From assembly GCA_937138295.1 (NCBI GenBank), contig CAKZOX010000058.1, positions 1-47,713 of the forward strand: a DNA stretch of 47,713 nt. Reading direction: 5' to 3'. The notes beneath the pieces were generated by a model. That model saw only the letters and a program-made list of their open reading frames with translations. It searched no databases and was not told where the DNA came from. The position numbers were made by a program, and so were the translations under genes. How positions within the stretch are numbered: the first letter of the stretch is position 1; every line of letters starts with the position of its first letter. Shown piece after piece: positions 7,837 through 17,189 of this stretch. This DNA comes from an uncultured Campylobacteraceae bacterium (lineage in GTDB: Bacteria > Campylobacterota > Campylobacteria > Campylobacterales > Arcobacteraceae).

Positions 7837-8264
7837 TGATTGCTTTTATTATATAATACTTATTAAAATATATTGTATTATACCTTGTTTTATAAACTCT
7901 CGTATAATCATTTTAATTATTGTATATAGATATAGCTTAGTAGTATATAGGATTGCTTAAAAGCTAAATAAATAAGGATTGTATAAAAAGCGATAAATGA
8001 GATTTATTAGATTACTTATATAGAATCTACGCCAAAGAATTATTTAACTACTACTTACACTACTATAACATATACGACTCTATACAATACTTATATAACA
8101 AACTATAACATAATCATATTATTTACTTATTATATTATATAGTAATGATAAGATATAAGATGACAATAGAATATAAATATAAAATAGCTTAGAATAGAAT
8201 AGCAATATAGTAAATAAGATAATAAATAAGCTAAGAGATAAGCTAATAGATAAGAGAAGGAATA

Positions 8265-8300
8265 GAAAAGAAAAGAAAAGAAAAGAAAAGAAAAGAAAAG
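8265..8300 (+). repeat. (AAAAG)n simple repeat
   Basis: Seven to eight head-to-tail AAAAG units, purine-only on the plus strand, inside the gene-free region. Confidence 0.9.
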
Positions 8301-8721
8301 TTTTGGTTGAATTTTAAAACATAAAAGCAATTTTTTTTAAATTAATATATATACTTACTATACATATATGATATATACTTATTATGTAGCATATCTAGTT
8401 AACATATTAATCTTGTTTAATAGCTATTTAAAGCCATTATTTAAAGTATAAATACATCACATAACATATATAATGTTATTATATATTTAAATTGATTCTA
8501 AGAAGTTTTATAATCAATTAGCTATATTGATATATAATAAACTATATATAAGTATATGAGCTAGTTATATACGTAGTATTAGTATATTAGTATGATTAAA
8601 TAGCTATATATAAACATATATTTAAAATAATCCAGCCCCTAACTTGCCCTTTAAAATACAAGACAAAGGTCGTAAATCCTCCCTCTAAAATTTTTCCAGA
8701 TTTTTCCAACCTAAAATCCTA

Positions 8722-8744
8722 GTAGCTTACTACTAAACTACATA
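8722..8744. promoter_or_regulatory. Operator-like repeat, copy 1
   Basis: GTAGCTTAC, then TAC, then TAAACTACATA. The middle triplet is the only difference from copy 2 at 8913-8935. It overlaps the palindrome TAGTAG/CTACTA. Confidence 0.5.
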
Positions 8745-8878
8745 TTTCAATATAATGTTATTGTAAGCATTTTAATACACACAAAATTGAGTAAAAATAT
8801 TAATAATGTTAAGATGGAGTACAAAAAACATTTGGCGATTGTTAAAATATAGAGTATAAAAGTTTTTATAAAAACTTT

Positions 8879-8906
8879 TTGACATACTATTTTTTTTCAA
8901 TAAACT
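8879..8906 (+). promoter_or_regulatory. Promoter TTGACA-N16-TAAACT
   Basis: TTGACA 8879-8884 and TAAACT 8901-8906, spacer 16. The expected start near 8913 coincides with operator copy 2. Confidence 0.6.
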
Positions 8907-8910
8907 ATTT

Positions 8911-8936
8911 ATGTAGCTTACATATAAACTACATAA
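8911..8936. promoter_or_regulatory. Operator-like repeat, copy 2
   Basis: GTAGCTTAC, ATA, TAAACTACATA (8913-8935), with the inverted arms TATGTAG/CTACATA. It lies on the predicted transcription start of the operon beginning at 8970, a position suited to repression. Confidence 0.5.
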
Positions 8937-8969
8937 TAAAAATATTATTCTTGTAATGACTTAAAAAGA

Positions 8970-9164
8970 ATGTGAAATAAGATATGAAAATGAATACCTT
9001 TAAGAGAACAGTTTAAAAAAACTTCTAGATTAGAATTTGGTTTATATATAACTTGAAATAAATCTGCAACTATTAGACAATGGTTTTGGAGAAATTGAAA
9101 AGATATTTTAAATAATGAACACTTTGACGAATATTTAAATAAATTTAAAAAAGATGAAAAATAA
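8970..9164 (+). CDS. Small helix-turn-helix-like protein, 64 aa
   Basis: The product has 64 residues. PLREQFKKTSRLEFG, then ITGNKSATIRQWFWRNGKDIL, reads like a compact helix-turn-helix (specificity phrase NKSATIRQW). As first gene behind a promoter with a palindromic operator it may be autoregulatory (inference). The stop overlaps the next start at 9154. Confidence 0.5.
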
Positions 9165-9699
9165 AGAAATATGGTTAGACATAAAATGATATGAAGAATT
9201 ATATCAAGTTAGTGATTTATGAAGAATTAAATCTTTGAATTATAAAAATTCTTGAAAAGAACAAGTTTTAAAATTAAATACTAATTGATATTGATATATG
9301 ATTATAAGTTTATATAAACAATGAAGTAGGGAGTCTTTTCTTGTGCATAGATTAGTTGCACAAGCATTTATGAGATTTTCTAGTATGGAAATAAATCATA
9401 TAGACTGAAATAGATCAAATAATACATTGAGCAACTTAGAGTATTGCACTAGAAGTGAAAATTTAAAACATAGCTTTAGGGAATTATGAATAGTACAAAA
9501 TAAGCCTATGTCTTGAAGAAGTTGAAAATTACACCCAAAATCAATTAAGATTTGAATGTATAGTGATTTTAGACTTATAAAAACTTTTGATTGAGTAAGA
9601 GAAGCAGCAAGAGCTTTAAATATTGCAGCTACTAATATTTCTAGGATTTTAAAATGAAAACAAAAAACAACTCAAGGCTTTACTTTTAAATATATATAA
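9154..9699 (+). CDS. NUMOD4/HNH homing endonuclease
   Basis: The product has 181 residues. NUMOD4-like start (EIWLDIKGYEELYQVSDLGR), HNH core LVHRLVAQAF, then NHIDGNRSNNTLSNLEYCT and SENLKHSF. The C-terminal NUMOD1 helix-turn-helix is clear (FDGVREAARALNIAATNIS, then RILKGKQKTTQGFTFKYI). All motif glycines are TGA. Unlike the HNH genes at 4902, 33921 and 35342 it lacks the interleaved leader and is instead second in an operon. Confidence 0.9.
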
Positions 9700-9701
9700 A
9701 T

Positions 9702-9854
9702 ATGAGAGAATTAATATTTAGACATAGAAAGGCTTGAAAATCAGTCTTCTATCAAATTATAATACTTAGAAGACTAATTCAAATATATTATTTATTTTGA
9801 ACTAAAATTACATTTTATTATTTATTAAATAACATTAAATTATGAAAACAATAA
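9702..9854 (+). CDS. Hypothetical small protein, 50 aa
   Basis: Basic N-terminal half and a hydrophobic/aromatic C-terminal half (IYYLFGTKITFYYLL), perhaps membrane-associated. It overlaps the start at 9842. Function unknown. Confidence 0.35.
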
Positions 9855-10222
9855 CAATTAATATAGAATCTACTGAATTTTCAAGAGTTGAGAATTGAGA
9901 AGTAATAACTAATTCAAAAATTAAATTAGATGATATTTTAAATTATATAAATACTTGACTTGAAAAGGGTTATGAGGAAAAAATTGATAAATTAAATAAA
10001 ATTATAAATTCTGATTTTATTATAGAGAATTTTCTAGGTAGTACAAAATATTACAAAAAAGACACAAAAGATTGGATTGATGCAGTTTTTTGAAGCAAAG
10101 ATAGAAAAATAGAAAAATTAGAAAAAGAAATTAAGAGATTAGAAACTTGAAATATGATATTATTCTACCTTTCTATTATTTCATTTGGAATAATATGATA
10201 TACATATTTTTATGTTGTATAA
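9842..10222 (+). CDS. Tail-anchored coiled-coil protein, 126 aa
   Basis: The N-terminal 80 residues are soluble, a short coiled coil covers about residues 85-103 (RKIEKLEKEIKRLETGN), and one transmembrane span ends the protein (MILFYLSIISFGIIGYTYFY). The layout resembles small phage coiled-coil membrane proteins of unknown role, sometimes accessory lysis or membrane-tethering proteins. Confidence 0.5.
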
Positions 10223-10241
10223 AAGTCCTTATAAAAATCTT

Positions 10242-10269
10242 TTGACTTATAAAAGTTCTTACATATACT
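10242..10269 (+). promoter_or_regulatory. Promoter TTGACT-N16-TATACT
   Basis: TTGACT 10242-10247, TATACT 10264-10269, spacer 16, sharing AAAAGTTCTTA with the other promoters. Confidence 0.75.
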
Positions 10270-10302
10270 ATTTGTGTATTTTAAAAATTAAATTACAATA
10301 AA

Positions 10303-10548
10303 ATGCAAGAAAAAATAATTACTAGACATTGAAGAATACTCTTATGAGAAGTTAGAAAACAATGAATGAAAGAAACTTTTACTTTAAAAAGAGATATAAC
10401 TTCAAATTTTAACGATTTAGTTACTAAACATTTTTCAGAAACAACTGACATTAAAGATTTTAGATGAAAGAATTACAGAGTAACAGTTGAAAAGCTACCA
10501 GATGACTTATTTAATTGACCTAGGGTAGATAATATAGCTTATTTATAA
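10303..10548 (+). CDS. Hypothetical protein, 81 aa
   Basis: Unrecognised, basic, with TRHGRILLGEVRKQG and a later YRVTVEKLPDDLF. First gene behind the promoter at 10242. Confidence 0.55.
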
Positions 10549-10557
10549 AAAACTAAA

Positions 10558-10866
10558 ATGGAAGCAATTTTTACGCAAGAAGCGATAGATAAATTTAACC
10601 TACCTAAAACTTGAGAGGTTGTCGCATTAGAATCTGAACAAATGTCAGAAGATAATTTACATTACTCAATTAAAGTTCGTGTAGCAGTTGAAAATGAAAT
10701 AGAAATAGATTACTATAATTTAGACTACATAGAAAACTCAAAAGATATCTTAGATTATTTTTACAAACAATTCACTCTTAGGAATTTATTGTGATCAATT
10801 ATTCCGAAACAATGAAAAGATAATCTACAAGATTTTAAAGTTACAGATATAGGATTTAATAATTAA
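10558..10866 (+). CDS. Hypothetical protein, 102 aa
   Basis: An acidic soluble protein with few TGA codons. No recognised domain. Operon member between 10303 and 10876, separated by 9-base gaps. Confidence 0.55.
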
Positions 10867-10875
10867 TTATAAAAA

Positions 10876-11262
10876 ATGGTAAAATTAAATTGAACAAAAA
10901 TTTTTCTTAATTGAGAAGAAATTACTAAAAAAATAGAAAAGATAAGTATTTATAAACCAGAAATTTGATATACTTGAAAAGCTATTGAATATAAAACAAA
11001 ATGAGTATATTTGGTTTCAAATAATGATAGACTAGATATAATAAAAGAAATCCAAGAACCTACTTTTAGAGTTTGAGATTATGCAGTTTATGAAGATGTT
11101 GTAGGAAATTGTAAAACTTTTTATAAAATTCATACAATTAATGTAGAAAATTGAAAAATATACTATAATCCAGTAATTGTAGATTGAGAAATCGAATCTT
11201 CTTTATCAGCTCCTAATCTTAGAAAAGCAACAGAAGAAGAACTAAAACAATATTTTAGATAA
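10876..11262 (+). CDS. Hypothetical protein, 128 aa
   Basis: A beta-rich looking protein. FRVGDYAVYEDVVGNCKTFYKI followed by ENGKIYYNPVIVDG suggests a small beta-barrel or phage YopX-like fold, but this is not firm. The C-terminus is a charged helix (LRKATEEELKQYF). Confidence 0.5.
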
Positions 11263-11268
11263 ATTGAA

Positions 11269-11778
11269 ATGAAAAGAGATAAAAAACCAGAGTACACAAG
11301 AGCTCAAAGAGAAAAAGCTAAAAAAGCCTACCAAGATTGAGAAAATATAACAAATATATGTAAAATAGCAGGAATTACTAGAATAGTGTGTGAATATATG
11401 ATAAATAACATATCTACTTTTAGAATAAGAACTCTTGCGAATTGAGAAGTAGAAAAAAAGTGCTTGTGATGTTGTGCTTGGAAAAATAAAGAAGAAAATT
11501 ACAATAAATCAGGCTTTACTCCTACTTGAACTCAATTATATAAATCTATATGTAAATACTGTACTTCAATTACAATTCATAACGATAGAGTGTTATGAAA
11601 AATAGATTATGAAAAGGCTTATGTTAGAAATAAGAAACGGAGAGATACTAATTGAAAATGATATTTTGCAAAAAGAAAAGCTAGATTAATAGCTGAATGA
11701 AAGCGGGAAAAATATCTATCAGGACAAAGGATTTCTCAAAAGAGATTAAGAAAAAAGAGAAAAGAGAAAAGAAGCTAG
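11269..11778 (+). CDS. Zinc-finger DNA-binding-like protein, 169 aa
   Basis: An N-terminal helix-turn-helix-like segment (GENITNICKIAGITRIVCEY) is followed by a CLGCCAWKNKEENYN zinc-knuckle and CKYC. This is the pattern of phage zinc-ribbon/HNH-associated proteins (C-x2-C, K, F/Y, then CxxC). The C-terminal 50 residues are very basic (QRISQKRLRKKRKEKR), fitting nucleic-acid binding. No HNH triad visible. Confidence 0.5.
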
Positions 11779-11807
11779 ATAAAATATTTAATTAATAAAT
11801 AAAAACT

Positions 11808-12026
11808 ATGAAAACAATATTAATAAATTGGTTAATTGTACAATTAATTATGATATGAATTGCTTATTGAGATTGATTTTATCAATTAAGTAATAAAACG
11901 GTTAATTGTAATGAAATATGACAATGAGATAAAAAAGATTATATGATTTTATGAGCAATGTTTCCATTATTAGCATTCAACACTATGGATTCACAACTAA
12001 TACAATATTGTAATAATAAAAAATAA
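11808..12026 (+). CDS. Small membrane-associated protein, 72 aa
   Basis: N-terminal hydrophobic segment (ILINWLIVQLIMIGIAYG) and a second weak one (YMILGAMFPLLAF). Start preceded by the typical AATAAAAACT leader. Function unknown; it is the last small gene before the packaging module. Confidence 0.45.
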
Positions 12027-12033
12027 ATAAATT

Positions 12034-12834
12034 ATGCTCCTAAAAGACCTAAAAGGCATATCTGATGAGCAAAAAATAGAGTATTTTGATGATTTATTAG
12101 AATATGCAAATGAATTATTGCAAAAAAATGCAGAATTTTTAATATTAAAACATAGATTAAAAGCAGAAAATGCTAAATACCTTAAAGAGCAAGAAAAATT
12201 ACTTGAAAGAGAAATAGATAAAAAAGTAACAGCTAAAATGCAGACTTGGAAAAGACAAAAAGTCAAGGAATTAGACAAGGAAGAATGAAGAGCTATGTAT
12301 CTAAAAACTCAAAAAGAAATATCTAAGGCTAGATGGGACTTTGAAAATGAAAAAGCTGCATACAGAAATTCTATTGTTCAAGAAATGGCTGAAGCTCAAA
12401 AAGAAAAACACCCTATGTTAAAATTATCTTCTAGGCAATGGAAGAGTAGAACTAAAATTTATCCACAAATAATGACTAATCCAGAAAAAACAAATAAATC
12501 GATAGCTCTTGACTTGAAAACAAGTGAATTGACAGTTGAACAAGCTAGAAATGAACTTATTGCATCTTGAGAGATATTAAATAATAAAATATGACTTGTT
12601 AAAAGAATAGTTACTCGTGCAGCTATGTCTACTGAAAAAGCACAAGAAGTTTTATTAGATAGATTAATTAATGCTCCAGATACGATTGCAAATAAGGACT
12701 TAATATCTGCCATCAAGAATAATGCAGCTTTATATAGCTTATTTGTATGAGCAGCAACTGATTCAAATTGATGAGTTATTAAAAAAGAAGATCAGAAAAT
12801 ATTAGATGAAGTTTTATGAAATCATTTAGAGTAA
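12034..12834 (+). CDS. terS: Probable terminase small subunit
   Basis: The product has 266 residues directly upstream of the large terminase. The N-terminal 120 residues are a strongly charged coiled coil. A middle region (RTKIYPQIMTNPEKTNKSIA) suggests a helix-turn-helix, and the C-terminal region follows with about seven TGA-glycines. Position and a coiled coil plus HTH fit a DNA-recognition subunit of the packaging motor, but I recognise no family-specific motif. Translation stops inside a terminator hairpin. Confidence 0.5.
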
Positions 12835-12850
12835 TTTATTTTACTCTTTT
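12828..12850 (+). terminator. Terminator AGAGTAA/TTACTCT
   Basis: AGAGTAA (12828-12834, containing the terS stop) pairs with TTACTCT (12841-12847), followed by TTT. The downstream arm carries the TTTACTCTTTT word common in this region. Confidence 0.65.
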
Positions 12851-12853
12851 TAT

Positions 12854-12880
12854 TTGACTTATTTTAAAAATCCTTATAAT
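12854..12880 (+). promoter_or_regulatory. Promoter TTGACT-N15-TATAAT
   Basis: TTGACT 12854-12859 and TATAAT 12875-12880; spacer 15, the one exception to the 16-bp rule. It gives a leader of about 100 nt before the large terminase. Confidence 0.75.
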
Positions 12881-12940
12881 AACTTATAGACAATCTATCC
12901 TCCTAAAAATGTCTAACTAAACTCCTAATAGTATAAATAT

Positions 12941-12988
12941 ATGGAGAGAAAAACTAAGAGCCATTATTTTAATGACCCTTAGTTTTTT
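12941..12988 (+). promoter_or_regulatory. Leader hairpin abutting the terL start codon, overlapping a 13-codon uORF
   Basis: AAAAACTAAG (12949-12958) pairs with CTTAGTTTTT (12978-12987); the start codon is at 12989. With its T-run it can act as an attenuator or hide the ribosome landing site. A small ORF (12941-12982, MERKTKSHYFNDP) runs through the hairpin, so its translation could melt the stem. Confidence 0.55.
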
Positions 12989-14602
12989 ATGTTTAAGACA
13001 GAAAGAGAGAGAATAAATTATTTATTAAGTAAAAAAGAAACTAGAGTTGCCTTATGTGAAGAAAGATTAGATTTGTTTGCATTTTATTATTTTAGGCAAT
13101 TTTTTACACACAAAACTAAAGATTTTCATTTTGAATGGTATAAAGATGCTTTAGAAGATAAAAATATACTAAATATATGATTCAGGGACTCTTGAAAGAC
13201 AGCGATTCTATGACTTATATATATTATTTATTGTATTTGTTATTCTAAGTATTATTTTATAGTATTCTATGCTTTTGAAAAAGATAAAGCAAAAGCTAAG
13301 ACTTTAAATATAGTAAACTTACTAAAATCAAATAAATTTATAAAAGAAGATTTTTGATATTTATTTAAAGATAATAAAGTTGATACTACTAGAAAAGATA
13401 ATGACTCTATGCAAGAGCAAAAAACAATAGAGGAATTTATTACAACAAATTGAATAAAAGTAAAGGCTATGTCAATGAATATGTCGCCTAGATGAGAACA
13501 ATTTGTAAATAAAAAATGAGAAGTAGTAAGACCTGAATTATTAGTTTTAGATGATATAGATATTAATAAATCAGTTAGAAATATAGAAGTAATAGACAAT
13601 AACTATGCTTTTGTTACTTGAGAAATAATGTGATGAGTGTGAGTATGATGAAAAATTATATTCTTATGAAATATTATTTGAGAAGATTGAGTAATTCCTA
13701 GATTATTAAAATATCAAAAAGATAATGACTCTTGGATTGTTAGAGAAACTACTCTTATAGATGAAAATGAAAGCATTAGATGGCCTGAAAAATTTGTATG
13801 GACTGATGAAGAAGCTAATAGAATTAATGAAGAAATTACAGATAAAAGATACTATGTAGTTTCACTTGAATCTAAAATGAAAGACCAATGATTAAATGCA
13901 TTTAATTCAAATTATAGAAATCAACCATATCAAATAATTTGAGATCCAGTATTTACACAAGAAAATGTAAATAAATTAAAAGAAATATCTCCTATATCTT
14001 GATTTAATATTACAGTTAATTGAATTACAACAAGACTTCAAATTTATAATAATTGTTATAAAGATGAGCCACTTATTGTTTGAATTGATGTGTGATGAGG
14101 TATTTGAAAGGATTTTACTGAATTTACTTTCAAAAATTCTAAAAAGGACTTAGTAGCAACTTGGAGTTCAAATAAAATAAAGCCTTGATTTATATGAGAA
14201 GTTTTAACTGATATTAATGATAGAATATGATTTGACTTTTATAGAAATGCTATCGTAATAGAAAACAATAACCACTGACACGTTGTTATTGATAGATTAA
14301 GAACTGATAATCCATATTTATACAGATTATTATTCAAAAAGAATACAGATTGAAGTGCTAAGTTTAAATCAAGTGTTACATTAGGTTGGACTACTTCTTG
14401 ACCTAGTAAAGAAATTCTTATTTGAGATTTAATAGTAGATATTGATAATTTAGAAACAGTTGTTACTAAAGATATAAAATCACAAATGAAAACATATATC
14501 ATTGATGAAGATTGAAAATATAATGCTCAATATGGTGCTTTTGATGATAAAATCATCTCTTATGCACTTGCAGATCAATGAACTAGATATTTTAGAAATT
14601 AA
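12989..14602 (+). CDS. terL: Terminase large subunit
   Basis: The product has 537 residues, normal for TerL. The ATPase domain has Walker A FRDSGKTAILG (G69 by TGA, K70, T71) and Walker B LLVLDD at 184-189. The nuclease domain starts IVGIDVGGG with Asp367, continues through ENNNHGHVVIDRL and ends with GAFDDKIISYALAD (Asp519/Asp520), the usual RNase-H-like acidic cluster. It packages DNA with the product upstream and the portal. Glycine coding is extreme: 33 TGA against 3 GGN by my count. A strong promoter and a hairpin leader precede it. Confidence 0.95.
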
Positions 14603-14614
14603 AAAAAATATAAA

Positions 14615-14947
14615 GTGCAAACTAATCAAGGTAAAATAGATGTATTAAATCAAGCATTTGCTGTATTAAAAATTTATTTTAGAAATGCTCCTAAAATAAA
14701 AGATGTTAATTATAAAACATCTATGAAAATGCCTGATTTTTTGTTTGAATTATTTTTACAAGAGATTAATAAAATTGAAGTTCAAATAAGAGTTGATTGA
14801 ATTTGTTGAAAATTATGAGTAAAAGAAAGTGAAATTAAAAGAATGATGAAAGATTATACTTTAAAGGAATTAGAAACTGCTTATATGAGAAATTGAAAGA
14901 TAGTAGTAAGAAATTCTTTAAAATATGTTCCTGAATATGAAGATTAA
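14615..14947 (+). CDS. Hypothetical protein between terL and portal, 110 aa
   Basis: The apparent start is GTG at 14615, in the context AAAGTGCAAACT; no ATG is available upstream. It is a helical protein whose frame crosses TGA codons near 14800. Position suggests a packaging or head accessory role, but no domain is recognised. Confidence 0.6.
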
Positions 14948-14949
14948 GT

Positions 14950-14977
14950 TTTACTCTTTTTGAAGTTCTTTTATCTT
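14950..14977 (+). promoter_or_regulatory. Possible late promoter TTTACT-N16-TATCTT
   Basis: The TTTACTCTTTT word is followed 16 bp later by TATCTT, just before the portal gene. One of a series of such words in structural-gene gaps. Confidence 0.4.
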
Positions 14978-15006
14978 TATTTTATCTATAATTAATTAAA
15001 TAAAAA

Positions 15007-16359
15007 ATGGCTAAAACAGGTATTTCATTCAATATACAGCAAGAACTAGCTAATATTAATAAAAACAAACTATTACTTGATTGACATTATCTAAATAAAT
15101 TAGATAATGAAAATTTTAAGGAAATAGTAGAACATCTATACCCTTGACAAGTTCAAAGAGCAAAATTACTTAATCCTTGAAGTTACATCGGAAATGTTAT
15201 TTGAGATAAATTCAAAAACTTTGTATGAGAAGCTAAAACGGATTATGATATTAATTTTGATACTTTAATAGAATCAATTTTAACTAGATGAGAAATTTTA
15301 CTTAAATATGTAAATGCCTGAACTTGAAGATGGGAATTAAAGGCTGTAAGATGAGAAACTTATTGGCAAGACTGATGAGTTGAAAAAATAGCTAAAATTT
15401 ACCCAGTTTATCCAGAAGAATGAAGTTCATATAGTCCTACATATTATTTATATGTACAGACTTATAATTGAAGCACTTTAACTAATTCTTTATACAAACT
15501 TTTTAGTTTAGATAATCTACAAGATTGAGAATTAGTTGACCTTGATACAATTTATGAATTATCTACACTTAAACCAGTTCAAACTATTGCCTGACTTCCT
15601 AGATTAGTTGAAACTCTTGAAGTATCAGATAGACCTATGATGGATACTATTAGAAGTATAATTTATTCAATAGATAGGAAATTAGCAGAAGCTGAAAAGC
15701 ATTTTAACGATTATTCTGAACAATTTAAGTTGTTTCAAAATATAGAAATCCCACACTATGCCTTTACTCCATCTCCTGATTGAAAATGAAGAATTATTAA
15801 TTGGGATAAATTATGAAAAATAGTTAGAACTCAAGAAGATTTTAATACTTGAGATATTAAGATTATTAAAAATGGTAATGAGTTATTAGATAAGGCTTTA
15901 GAGCAAGTTGACAAGCAAATATCTCAAATTTCTGCTATTACAGATATTCCTCTTGAATATTTTGGGTTTCAAACAGTTAGAGATAGTTGAGCTTGAAAAG
16001 AAGTATGAAATGCTCATTTATTTAAAAGAGTTCAAAAATATAGAGATAAAATAGAAACACTACTAAATAAATGTTTTAGTTTCCTATGAGGATTTACAAA
16101 AGTTGATAAAAAAATCATCTGGCCACCAGTTATTAGAATGTCTGAAAATGATATTTTAAATAAGCAGGTAATAATGGTACAAAATAATCTTACATCTCTT
16201 AAAAGAGCTATTATGGAAGTTCATAATACAGATGAACAACAAGCTGAAGAATTAATAGCTGAAATTCAAAAAGATCAAACTAATTGATTACTTGTTTCAT
16301 TAAAAATGTCTAATTCTAATGCAGATGCACTAGCTAAGACAAATGCTGTATTAAATTAA
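15007..16359 (+). CDS. Portal protein
   Basis: The product has 450 residues, typical portal length, directly after terL. Recognisable portal-like features: an N-terminal helical region, DLDTIYELSTLKPVQTIAGL, a long helix pair around SIIYSIDRKLAEAEKHFNDY, the wing/clip phrase QISQISAITDIPLEYFGFQ, and a helical C-terminus (EEQQAEELIAEIQKDQ-like). It resembles SPP1 gp6-type portals. It forms the dodecameric head vertex that docks terminase. TGA is the dominant glycine codon. Confidence 0.75.
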
Positions 16360-16368
16360 TAAAAAACT

Positions 16369-16527
16369 ATGAAAAAATTTATTTGAATTAGTGAGCCAAA
16401 AATGGAAGCATTTAAATATAGAGCAAAAGTCTTTTTAGATAAAGATTATGTTTCTTTATTTATAAAAGCTAATATATTATTGTACTTTATATATTATGTT
16501 GAAAAAATCTTAGGAAAATATCTCTAA
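16369..16527 (+). CDS. Hypothetical protein, 52 aa
   Basis: A small basic protein with a hydrophobic/aromatic C-terminal segment (ANILLYFIYYVEKILG). Starts after AATAAAAAACT. The terminator overlaps its 3' end. Function unknown. Confidence 0.4.
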
Positions 16528-16537
16528 GGTTTTTTTA
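16502..16537 (+). terminator. Intrinsic terminator
   Basis: AAAAAATCTTAG pairs with CTAAGGTTTTTT (one G-U), loop about 9 nt. It overlaps the end of the preceding ORF. Confidence 0.75.
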
Positions 16538-16538
16538 T

Positions 16539-16566
16539 TTGACTCTTTTGTATTTTTAGATAAAGT
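16539..16566 (+). promoter_or_regulatory. Promoter TTGACT-N16-TAAAGT of the scaffold/capsid operon
   Basis: TTGACTCTTTT word, spacer 16, TAAAGT. The leader that follows carries a perfect 5-bp hairpin, CGAGC/GCTCG with a 9-nt loop (about 16583-16601), ahead of the scaffold start. Confidence 0.55.
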
Positions 16567-16632
16567 GCAAATCGTGAGGTACTCGAGCTTCCTAATTGCT
16601 CGTTAAATATTATTTTGTAATTAAAACACACT

Positions 16633-17172
16633 ATGGAAATTTCTGATAACAGATACCAAGAACTATTAGCAGCAGAATCTGATGTAAAAAGATTAAAATC
16701 TGATGCTGAAAATACTGCAACTGCTCTTAAAGTTGGTAGAGAAGAAAAACAAGCATTAAAAGACCAAATAGCTGCATTTGAAACAGAAAAGAAAGACTTA
16801 GAAGCTAAAATTGCTGAAAAAGACACTACTTTAACTGAAAAAGAAACAGAATTAACTTCTGCTAAAGAAATTGCAGACAAATGGGAACAATCTCAACAAG
16901 CTGAAAAACAAGCTAAATTAGATGCCATTGAAAAAATGAAAACTGATTTATGAGATAAATTTGATGATAATGTTAAAAACTTTATAGATGGACTGCCTGA
17001 AGATAAAGTTGAATCTTATTTAAAAGGACTACTTCCTAGTGATCAAAATCCACCAGTTACAACTGATGGTAATAAAGGAGATAATCCTTGATGAAAAGAC
17101 CCAAGTGCATTTGATGCTGCATTAAAATCTTGAAATATTAATGATGCATTATCTGCTTTGGATAATATTTAA
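16633..17172 (+). CDS. Scaffolding protein
   Basis: The product has 179 residues and lies directly upstream of the capsid gene. Residues 1-110 form a continuous charged coiled coil (EEKQALKDQIAAFETEKKD and similar). A Pro/Gly-rich linker (NPPVTTDGNKGDNPGGKDP) and a short C-terminal segment that could bind capsid follow. This is the classic scaffold design. Glycines are split between GGN (5) and TGA (4), intermediate between terL and the capsid. Confidence 0.8.
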
Positions 17173-17189
17173 TAATTAACTAAGTAAAA

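Larger units (their letters stand above)
7837..8878. other. Gene-free AT-rich region (candidate origin or regulatory region)
   Basis: About 1.1 kb without a credible ORF in either code. It holds many short palindromes (for example AATTGATT/AATCAATT around 8490-8520), a run of AAAAG units at 8265-8300, repeated GATAAGCTAA-like words at 8210-8255, a GC-richer block at 8632-8715 and the first operator-like copy at 8722. Length, AT content and repeats would suit a replication origin, but no recognised initiator site was found. Confidence 0.5.

Noticed and set aside
8130-8330. Minus-strand ORF with many Ser, Phe and Leu
   Set aside because: Translation of the AAAAG repeat and flanking AT-only DNA.
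12455-12468. DnaA-box-like TTTATCCACAAA inside terS
   Set aside because: Single copy in coding DNA; no cluster.
12989-14602. TGA as tryptophan (table 4)
   Set aside because: It would place Trp in Walker A and other invariant-Gly positions.
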